Source: Rhodocyclaceae bacterium UBA6160 (GTDB lineage Bacteria; Pseudomonadota; Gammaproteobacteria; Burkholderiales; Rhodocyclaceae). From it: DNA of 5,865 nucleotides. Below, piece after piece: positions 1-5,224 of the stretch. How positions within the stretch are numbered: position 1 is the stretch's first letter; each line of letters opens with the position of its first letter. The notes below the pieces were generated by a model that was given only the letters and a program-made list of their open reading frames with translations, had not been told where the DNA came from and searched no databases. The translations under genes and the position numbers were made by a program. Location of the stretch: positions 1-5,865 of the forward strand of contig DIUK01000140.1 of NCBI GenBank assembly GCA_002422995.1, written 5' to 3'.

Positions 1-160
1 TCGTATCCGGTTTTTGTTCATCGCCCCGCAGCTTTGGATTCAGCTTCCTTCAGACCCTGTCTCGCGACAACGCCCTTGCCGTTCTCCTAGCCTTCGGCTC
101 TGCGAAAACCTGGCTGCCGGACTTCCACCGACATAGTTACGTGCCATGCCCGGCATACAC
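1..160 (-). mobile_element. 5' end of a group IIC-type intron (partial)
   Basis: Read on the minus strand from position 160 leftward, the sequence begins GTGTATGCCGGGCATGG, a variant of the GUGYG start of bacterial group II introns. It continues with landmarks of ribozyme domain I: GGTGGAAGTCC (about 129-119), CAAGGGCGTTGTC (about 77-65), GGTCTGAAGGAAGC (about 56-43) and CGATGAACAAAAAC (about 31-18). In my recollection these line up in order with the start of the crystallised Oceanobacillus iheyensis group IIC intron. The element runs off the left edge, so the rest of domain I, the reverse transcriptase/maturase gene and domains V-VI would lie outside. The first intron base directly follows the T-tract of the csp terminator, the preferred target of class C introns. 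The + strand reading of this stretch can look like a short protein, but the structural RNA explains it better. Whether the intron is active or only a fragment cannot be told here. Confidence 0.85.
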
Positions 161-203
161 AAAAGAAAAAGCTCACCCCTGAGTAAATCAGGGGTGAGCT
201 TTT
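161..203 (-). terminator. Rho-independent terminator of csp; intron insertion site
   Basis: A perfect 16-bp stem (167-182 pairing with 188-203, core GCTCACCCCTGA) closes a 5-base loop (183-187). On the minus strand it is followed by TTTTTCTTTT (170-161). It lies about 95 bases after the csp stop codon in the same direction. The A/T ends of the stem could allow weaker termination in the other direction too. The group II intron starts at the very next base, 160, so the hairpin plus T-tract is also the likely homing target. Confidence 0.92.
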
Positions 204-248
204 AAATATCGAAAGACAATGAAAACTTTAGCGTCTAAGCAATATTTC

Positions 249-276
249 GCTGCACTATATATAAAACAAGTGCAGC
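249..276 (-). repeat. Hairpin in the csp 3' untranslated region
   Basis: GCTGCAC (249-255) and GTGCAGC (270-276) form a perfect 7-bp inverted repeat around a 14-base AT-rich loop. It lies 22 bases beyond the csp stop codon and before the main terminator. It has no T-tract of its own, so it may be an mRNA 3'-end stabilising hairpin rather than a terminator. The function is not shown by the sequence. Confidence 0.5.
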
Positions 277-297
277 TTGTATCTCAAGCAACGTCTA

Positions 298-501
298 TTA
301 AGCGCGTTGAATATTCGAAGCTTGCTTACCCTTAGGGCCTTGCACTACGTCGAAAGATACTTTGTCACCTTCTTTCAGTGACTTGAATCCTGCCATATTG
401 ATGGCTGAGAAATGTGCGAAAAGGTCTTCGCTGCCATCATCAGGGGTGATAAAGCCAAAACCTTTGGCATCGTTGAACCACTTAACTGTACCAGTTGCCA
501 T
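298..501 (-). CDS. Cold-shock domain protein (CspA family)
   Basis: A 67-residue protein, the usual length for a single cold-shock domain that binds single-stranded RNA or DNA and melts mRNA structure in the cytoplasm. It starts MATGTVKWFND and carries RNP1 as KGFGFI (residues 13-18) and RNP2 as LFAHF (27-31), where many homologues have VFVHF. The LFAHFSAI and QGPKGKQASNI wording is typical of betaproteobacterial Csp proteins. The ATG at 501-499 is supported by AAGGAA at 514-509, 7 bases upstream on the minus strand. The gene is monocistronic, divergent from clpS-clpA, and ends at a strong terminator into which an intron has inserted. A long structured leader (to about 705) resembles cspA-type regulation. 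The family is multi-copy, so I do not assign a specific csp letter. Confidence 0.96.
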   Translation of the reverse strand: MATGTVKWFNDAKGFGFITPDDGSEDLFAHFSAINMAGFKSLKEGDKVSFDVVQGPKGKQASNIQRA

Positions 502-508
502 GTAACTA

Positions 509-514
509 TTCCTT
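509..514 (-). promoter_or_regulatory. Ribosome binding site of csp
   Basis: AAGGAA on the minus strand, 7 bases from the ATG, is a good Shine-Dalgarno match. Five of its bases (AGGAA) are complementary to UUCCU in the leader loop at 556-560, so it could be masked by leader structure. Confidence 0.75.
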
Positions 515-542
515 AATCAAAAACGAACAAATCGGCCACCGC

Positions 543-578
543 TGCGGGCTACAAGAGGAAACCGCACCCCGGCCGGGG
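543..578 (-). promoter_or_regulatory. Structured 5' leader of csp mRNA
   Basis: In the csp mRNA direction a GC-rich self-complementary block (567-578, CCCCGGCCGGGG, possible 4-bp stem with a GGCC loop) is followed by TGCGG (566-562) pairing with CCGCA (547-543) around a 14-base loop. That loop contains UUUCCUCUU, whose UUCCU (560-556) is complementary to the Shine-Dalgarno AGGAA. These GC-rich elements stand out from the AT-rich DNA on the upstream side. Long folded leaders that control translation are known for cspA-family mRNAs. A temperature-dependent switch here is an inference. Confidence 0.4.
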
Positions 579-631
579 CATGCTTAACACTTACGTTTAA
601 AAGTAGCAGAAGATATTTGTAAAACTCAAAA

Positions 632-661
632 CAATCTATTAGATAAAAAATCAATAGATTG
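632..661. repeat. 9-bp perfect inverted repeat in the csp leader
   Basis: CAATCTATT (632-640) and AATAGATTG (653-661) are exact inverted repeats around a 12-base loop. The element lies between the csp promoter candidate and the csp start, so it would be transcribed as an AU-rich hairpin in the csp leader. It could instead be a protein binding site on DNA. Nothing decides between these. Confidence 0.5.
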
Positions 662-711
662 ATAAGAATCTGTAAATACACTAAGCAGAACATAAGCTAA
701 ACACGGTTTGC

Positions 712-740
712 GTTTTACCTACTTAGTAGCCCCACGTCAA
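712..740 (-). promoter_or_regulatory. Candidate sigma-70 promoter for csp
   Basis: On the minus strand TTGACG (740-735, 5 of 6 matches to consensus) is followed by a 17-base spacer and TAAAAC (717-712, 4 of 6). Transcription would start near 705, giving a leader of about 200 bases, similar in style to the long cspA leader. The spacer contains the palindrome CTACT-T-AGTAG (719-729), a possible operator. Confidence 0.45.
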
Positions 741-751
741 CAACTATTTTT

Positions 752-764
752 ATTGCAGTGCAAT
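752..764. repeat. 13-base palindrome between the divergent promoters
   Basis: ATTGCA-G-TGCAAT is a perfect palindrome with a central base. It lies 11 bases upstream of the csp -35 box and about 60 bases upstream of the clpS promoter candidate. Its position suits a dimeric regulator acting on csp or on both directions. I do not recognise the regulator. Confidence 0.4.
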
Positions 765-771
765 GACTTAA

Positions 772-789
772 TCACTTTCTTGTCACTTT
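772..789. repeat. Two direct repeats of TCACTTT, 11 bases apart
   Basis: TCACTTT occurs at 772-778 and 783-789. The 11-base period is about one turn of the helix, so two protein subunits could bind the same face. The pair lies upstream of both promoter candidates. Such short AT-rich repeats can arise by chance. Confidence 0.3.
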
Positions 790-825
790 TCTGCTGTCGG
801 CGAATGAAACTAGCACTCAGCATCC

Positions 826-856
826 CTTGAAATACCTGCTTTAATAACTATATAAA
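826..856 (+). promoter_or_regulatory. Candidate clpS-clpA promoter with heat-shock-like -35
   Basis: CTTGAAA (826-832) is identical to the sigma-32 -35 consensus. After 13 bases comes AACTATATAA (846-855), which matches 7 of 10 positions of the sigma-32 -10 form CCCCATATAA but lacks most of its C-run. The same bases also read as a sigma-70 promoter: TTGAAA (827-832), 16 bases, TATATA (849-854). Transcription would start near 862, about 45 bases before clpS. Which sigma factor uses it cannot be settled by eye. Confidence 0.5.
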
Positions 857-907
857 CTGTGTTACTTGTTGAATTAAAAGTTTCATAATTAACACTAGAA
901 TGTGACT

Positions 908-1228
908 ATGGTTACGCGTAAAGAGACAGATCGAGATGGGGGCGCAACACTGGCCCCCGAGAAAAGCAAGGCTAGCTTGCCGCCCATGTTCAAGGTCATG
1001 TTGTTGAATGACGATTTCACGCCAATGGATTTTGTTGTTTTGGTACTACAAAAGTTTTTTAATCTTTCCCGTGAACAAGCCATGCAAGTTATGCTGAAAG
1101 TGCATCGAGAAGGTAAAGGTGTTTGCGGTGTATATCCTTTGGATATTGCCGCAACAAAAGTTGAGATGGTGAGTACATTCGCACGACAACACCAGCATCC
1201 GCTGGCCTGCGTTATGGAGGAAAACTGA
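908..1228 (+). CDS. clpS: ClpS, N-degron adaptor for ClpA
   Basis: ClpS binds proteins with a destabilising N-terminal residue (Leu, Phe, Tyr, Trp) and delivers them to the N-domain of ClpA for degradation by ClpAP in the cytoplasm. Starting at ATG 908 the protein has 106 residues, as in E. coli. The pocket residues then fall at the E. coli positions: N34, D35, D36, T38, M40 and H66, with L99 near the end. A GTG at 902 would add two residues. I prefer ATG because of the length and numbering match, but neither start has a good Shine-Dalgarno, so initiation may be weak or depend on context. A preceding ATG at 900 runs straight into TGA. A flexible charged N-terminal tail (about 1-24) precedes the core LPPMFKVMLLNDDFTPMDF. 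The stop codon overlaps the clpA start by one base, so the two are translationally coupled. Confidence 0.95.
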   Translation: MVTRKETDRDGGATLAPEKSKASLPPMFKVMLLNDDFTPMDFVVLVLQKFFNLSREQAMQVMLKVHREGKGVCGVYPLDIAATKVEMVSTFARQHQHPLACVMEEN

Positions 1229-3504
1229 TGATTGCCCAAGAACTTGAAGTCAGCCTGCACATGGCTTTTGTTGACGCACGGCAAAAACGCCATGAGTTCA
1301 TCACAGTGGAACACCTCCTGTTGGCATTGCTCGACAATCCTTCTGCTGCTGAAGTATTGCGCGCCTGTGCGGTTGACATGGAAGCGTTACGGAAAGAACT
1401 CACCACGTTTATAACTGATCACACACCCATGGTGAACGGCACGGATGAAATTGATACACAGCCTACACTAGGCTTTCAACGCGTCATTCAACGTGCAATA
1501 TTACATGTGCAATCTTCCGGTAAAAAAGAAGTCACTGGTGCAAATGTTTTAGTCGCCACCTTCGGTGAAAAAGACTCTCATGCGGTTTATTTCCTGCAAA
1601 GGCAAAATATCTCTCGCCTTGATGTCGTAAACTTTATCTCTCATGGCATCGCTAAAGTCCCGCCTTCTCAAAATAAGGAAGAAACAGCAGAAACCGAAGC
1701 TGAATCACAAGAAAAGGCCGGTGCATTAGAAAACTTTGCACAAAACCTCAATCAACTTGCTTTAGTTGGCAAAATTGATCCTCTCATTGGCCGCGATAAA
1801 GAGCTGGAGCGCGTCATTCAAACCCTTTGTCGTCGCCGCAAAAATAATCCTTTATTAGTCGGCGAGGCTGGCGTGGGGAAAACTGCTATCGCTGAAGGTT
1901 TAGCGCGCCGAATTACTGAAGGCCGTGTTCCTGACATTCTGGCGGATGCTGTTGTTTATTCACTTGACATGGGCTCTTTACTGGCCGGAACCAAATATCG
2001 TGGTGACTTTGAGCAACGTCTTAAGGCTGTTTTGAAACAATTGGCCGACACGCCCAACTCCATTTTATTTATCGATGAAATCCACACGCTCATTGGTGCA
2101 GGCGCTGCATCAGGCGGCACACTTGATGCCTCCAACCTACTCAAGCCAGCACTCTCATCAGGAGCACTCAAATGTATTGGCGCAACAACCTATACGGAAT
2201 ATCGGGGCGTTTTTGAAAAAGATCACGCACTTTCACGTCGCTTCCAAAAAGTCGATGTCAATGAACCCACCGTGGATGAAACGGTGTCTATCTTACGCGG
2301 GCTGAAGTCTCGTTTCGAAGAGCACCACAGCGTTAAATACTCTGCTGCTGCGATTTCCAGCGCGGCTGAGCTCTCAGCCAAATATATTAATGACAGACAT
2401 TTGCCAGACAAAGCAATTGATGTCATCGACGAAGCAGGCGCTGCACAACGAATATTGCCTAAATCGAAGCAGAAAAAGCTTATTGGGAAAACTGAAATTG
2501 AAGAGATTGTTGCCAAAATAGCTCGCATCCCCCCCAAACATGTCTCTTCTGACGACCGCTCCGCACTGAAAAATCTCGATCGTGACTTGATGAACATGGT
2601 CTATGGTCAAAACCCAGCCATTGAAGCATTAGTTAAAGCCATCAAAATGTCTCGCTCAGGCCTCGGTGATCCGCAAAAACCGATTGGCAGTTTTCTATTT
2701 TCAGGCCCGACTGGCGTCGGCAAAACCGAGGTAGCTCGACAACTTGCCTATTGCTTAGGGATTGACCTGATTCGTTTTGACATGTCTGAATACATGGAGC
2801 GCCATGCCGTTAGTCGACTCATTGGCGCACCACCAGGTTATGTCGGATTTGATCAAGGTGGGCTCCTGACTGAGGCCATTACTAAAAAACCTCATGCAGT
2901 ACTTTTGCTGGATGAGATCGAAAAAGCCCATCCTGAAATTTTTAATATTTTGTTGCAGGTTATGGATCATGGCTCATTGACCGACAATAACGGACGCAAG
3001 GCAGATTTTCGCAATGTCATCATTGTTATGACCACTAATGCAGGCGCTGAATCCCTGCAAAAAACCAGCATCGGCTTTACCAGCAATAAAGCGCAAGGTG
3101 ATGAAATGGTCGATATCAAGCGCCTATTTACGCCAGAGTTCCGCAACCGCCTCGATGCCATCGTGTCCTTCCGCGCGCTGGATGCCAATATTATTCTGCG
3201 TGTCGTCGATAAATTTCTCATGCAACTGGAAGGTCAGCTCCACGAGAAAAAAGTCGAAGTTATTTTCACCGATGCGCTACGTGCATGGCTTGGGGAAAAA
3301 GGCTTTGATCCACTGATGGGCGCGCGACCGATGGCACGCTTGATTCAAGACACCATTCGTTCCGCGCTGGCTGACGAATTACTCTTTGGGCGGCTTGTGC
3401 ATGGTGGCCGTGTTGTCATCGATATGGATGAAACTGAAAAGGTCAAACTCACCTTCCTAGATGCTTCTTCACATCCACCAATACCTTCGTCTGCCGTTAA
3501 TTGA
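1228..3504 (+). CDS. clpA: ClpA, AAA+ unfoldase of the ClpAP protease
   Basis: Hexameric ATP-driven unfoldase that feeds substrates to ClpP. The 758 residues match the usual ClpA length. In order: N-domain with two Clp repeats (about 1-140); a charged linker rich in Glu (about 145-166); AAA+ module D1 with Walker A GEAGVGKT (212-219), Walker B ILFIDE (279-284) and arginine finger region SRRFQ (336-340); module D2 with Walker A GPTGVGKT (493-500), Walker B VLLLDE (558-563), sensor 1 MTTNAG (601-606), RNRLD (639-643) and sensor 2 GAR (698-700). The ClpP-docking loop is IGF (615-617), where E. coli has IGL. There is no ClpB/ClpC-type middle coiled coil, which separates it from those paralogues. 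The start is fixed by GGAGG (1216-1220), 7 bases upstream. No key residue is missing. No clpP is in the window. Confidence 0.97.
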   Translation: MIAQELEVSLHMAFVDARQKRHEFITVEHLLLALLDNPSAAEVLRACAVDMEALRKELTTFITDHTPMVNGTDEIDTQPTLGFQRVIQRAILHVQSSGKKEVTGANVLVATFGEKDSHAVYFLQRQNISRLDVVNFISHGIAKVPPSQNKEETAETEAESQEKAGALENFAQNLNQLALVGKIDPLIGRDKELERVIQTLCRRRKNNPLLVGEAGVGKTAIAEGLARRITEGRVPDILADAVVYSLDMGSLLAGTKYRGDFEQRLKAVLKQLADTPNSILFIDEIHTLIGAGAASGGTLDASNLLKPALSSGALKCIGATTYTEYRGVFEKDHALSRRFQKVDVNEPTVDETVSILRGLKSRFEEHHSVKYSAAAISSAAELSAKYINDRHLPDKAIDVIDEAGAAQRILPKSKQKKLIGKTEIEEIVAKIARIPPKHVSSDDRSALKNLDRDLMNMVYGQNPAIEALVKAIKMSRSGLGDPQKPIGSFLFSGPTGVGKTEVARQLAYCLGIDLIRFDMSEYMERHAVSRLIGAPPGYVGFDQGGLLTEAITKKPHAVLLLDEIEKAHPEIFNILLQVMDHGSLTDNNGRKADFRNVIIVMTTNAGAESLQKTSIGFTSNKAQGDEMVDIKRLFTPEFRNRLDAIVSFRALDANIILRVVDKFLMQLEGQLHEKKVEVIFTDALRAWLGEKGFDPLMGARPMARLIQDTIRSALADELLFGRLVHGGRVVIDMDETEKVKLTFLDASSHPPIPSSAVN

Positions 3505-3525
3505 TTTATTGACTTGAGTTAATTC

Positions 3526-3559
3526 AAAAAGTCGGCGTCTTACCAACGCCGACTTTTTT
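3526..3559 (+). terminator. Rho-independent terminator of clpS-clpA
   Basis: AAAAAGTCGGCGT (3526-3538) pairs with its exact complement at 3546-3558 around a 7-base loop, and the 3' arm runs into TTTTTT (3554-3559). It lies 21 bases after the clpA stop and closes the operon. Confidence 0.93.
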
Positions 3560-3670
3560 GTCTTTTCATGCCATGGCCTGAACTGTAAAGCTATTAAACA
3601 ATCAAGGCATTGAATACCCCTCAAGGAATCAGCAGATCTATCGTCCTTGCATTTGCCGTCTTCCCCCGCA

Positions 3671-3711
3671 CGCCTTTTAGCATGACGAGCTTTACTCGGA
3701 AGGCGCTAAAA
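3671..3711. repeat. Nested and crossing inverted repeats upstream of aceA
   Basis: CGCCTT (3671-3676) is complementary to AAGGCG (3700-3705), TTTTAGC (3675-3681) is complementary to GCTAAAA (3705-3711), and CGAG (3686-3689) pairs with CTCG (3695-3698) inside. The first two pairings cross, so they are either alternative folds or a pseudoknot. The rest of the clpA-aceA spacer (3560-3809) shows no gene. A TATGAT at 3742-3747 could be a -10 box for aceA but lacks a clear -35. Confidence 0.35.
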
Positions 3712-3809
3712 CACCTTAAGCCTTATATAAGACATTCGGCATATGATTAATTCTGATAGGAAATGGGCGCAGATATATTTTCACCCGCCACCTGTCGAAA
3801 GAAATCATC

Positions 3810-5093
3810 ATGACTGATCGCAAAATAGCAGCAGAATTACTACCAAAGACCGGGCAACCAATCCCCGCTGGAACGGTATCAAGCGAGGCTATTCAGCTGA
3901 AGATGTTGTGCGCTTGAGGGGCTCCTTCCCTATCGAATACACCTTGTCGTGGGGCAGAAAAACTATGGGATCTTCTTCCTACGTCAATTGCCCGGGTGCC
4001 TTAACGGGCGGGCAAGCGATGCAGCAAGTCAAAGCTGGCGTTAAAGCGATTTATCTCTCCGGCTGGCAAGTGGCGGCGGATAACAACAGCTATGCTGCCA
4101 TGTACCCTGACCAGTCACTTTATCCTGTGGACTCTGTTCCCAAAGTGGTTGAAAGGATTAACAATTCCTTTCGCCGTGCAGATGAAATTCAGTACGCAAA
4201 AGGCATAGAAGCAGGCGATCAAGGCCATATTGATTACTTCGCACCGATTGTTGCTGACGCAGAAGCTGGTTTTGGTGGTGTGTTGAATGCTTTTGAGCTC
4301 ATGAAAGCCATGATTGTTGCCGGTGCCGGCGGTGTGCATTGGGAAGATCAGCTCGCCTCCGTCAAAAAATGCGGGCACATGGGTGGCAAAGTACTCGTAC
4401 CCACCAACGAAGCCGTGCAAAAACTGATTGCTGCACGCATGGCCGCTGACGTCTGTGGCGTGCCAACCCTGGTCATCGCACGAACAGATGCTGAAGCTGC
4501 GGATCTTTTGACATCCAATTACGATGAAAATGACATCGCCTTTTGTACCGGTGAGCGCACCAGCGAAGGCTTTTACAAAACCCGCAAAGGCATTGATCAA
4601 GCCATATCACGCGCGATTGCTTACGCACCTTATGCCGATTTGGTGTGGTGCGAAACAGGCACGCCTGACCTGAACTTTGCTCGCCAATTTGCAGATGCCG
4701 TGCACGCAAAACACCCAGGGAAAATGCTCGCTTACAACTGCTCTCCCTCCTTTAACTGGAAAAAAAAATCTCGACGATTCAACGATTGCGAAGTTTCAGC
4801 GTGAATTAGGCGCGATGGGTTATAAATATCAATTCATCACCCTCGCTGGCATTCATTCCATGTGGTACAACATGTTCGACCTAGCCCAGGATTACGTTGC
4901 ACGTGGCATGACGGCTTATGTGGAAAAAGTGCAAGAACCTGAATTTGCAGCCCGTGATCGGGGTTACAGCTTTGTGTCACACCAGCAGGAAGTGGGTACA
5001 GGCTATTTTGATGATGTCACCACCGTTATCCAAGGCGGCACCTCTTCGGTAACCGCACTCACCGGCTCAACTGAAGAAGATCAATTTCATTAA
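3810..5093 (+). pseudogene. aceA: Isocitrate lyase, broken by several indels
   Basis: Isocitrate lyase splits isocitrate to glyoxylate and succinate, the first step of the glyoxylate shunt. The gene opens at ATG 3810 as MTDRKIAAELL but shifts frame near 3846-3853 (one base missing) and would stop at 3915-3917. In the next frame ATNPRWNGIKRGYSAEDVV resumes from 3854. After TLS (about 3949) roughly 5 bases are missing, so GAEKLWDLL (3951-3977) lies in another frame. Then about 10 bases are missing before YVNC, which returns to the main frame. That frame is intact through SGWQVAAD, YPDQSLYP, DAEAGFGG and the catalytic KKCGHMGG (Cys codon 4370-4372) to YNCSPSFNW. A run of nine A (4760-4768), where eight are expected, shifts frame again, causing a stop at 4802-4804. 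The C-terminus (NLDDSTIAKF to STEEDQFH, stop 5091-5093) continues in the third frame. Compared with E. coli AceA from memory, nothing else is missing. Multi-base deletions argue for real decay rather than only sequencing error. Confidence 0.88.
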
Positions 5094-5101
5094 CCGAATT
5101 G

Positions 5102-5149
5102 GCAAGGACACAACCGAGTTTCATGATCTAGTGTCATCAGTGTCCTTGC
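5102..5149. repeat. Stem-loop between aceA and aceB
   Basis: GCAAGGACAC (5102-5111) and GTGTCCTTGC (5140-5149) form a perfect 10-bp stem around a 28-base loop. The loop contains a small inner TGAT/ATCA pairing. The 3' arm is followed by AACAATTT rather than a T-tract, so it is a poor intrinsic terminator. It could be an operator, an RNA-processing or stabilising hairpin in an aceA-aceB transcript, or a relic terminator. Confidence 0.5.
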
Positions 5150-5224
5150 AACAATTTACCTGACGACGAAACGCACGATTCAGGCTAAAAACTTAACGTA
5201 TAACCTTTGCTATCAAGGATTCCC

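Noticed and set aside
1..160. Short protein-like reading on the + strand
   Set aside because: The minus strand carries ordered landmarks of group II intron domain I ending exactly at a terminator T-tract, which explains the sequence fully.
895..1314. Long open frame on the minus strand across clpS and the start of clpA
   Set aside because: It overlaps two well recognised coding genes on the other strand and resembles no known protein; it is a shadow frame.
1228..3504. ClpB or ClpC instead of ClpA
   Set aside because: No middle coiled-coil domain between the two AAA+ modules, length of 758 residues, and clpS directly upstream all favour ClpA.
3560..3809. A tRNA, small gene or CRISPR repeat in the clpA-aceA spacer
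   Set aside because: No cloverleaf, no regular repeat-spacer pattern and no open frame with a ribosome site were found.
4115..4600. Open frame of 161 codons on the minus strand inside aceA
   Set aside because: The + strand is plainly isocitrate lyase with its catalytic motifs; the minus frame has no recognisable motif.
3908..4804. A shorter, complete isocitrate lyase starting at GTG 3908
   Set aside because: It would begin inside the conserved GYSAEDVVRLRG block, lack part of the N-terminal region and end within NWKK, well before the family's C-terminus. It is a piece of a broken gene.
5102..5149. Intrinsic terminator after aceA
   Set aside because: The stem is strong but is followed by AACAATTTACC, not a T-tract, and the loop is long.
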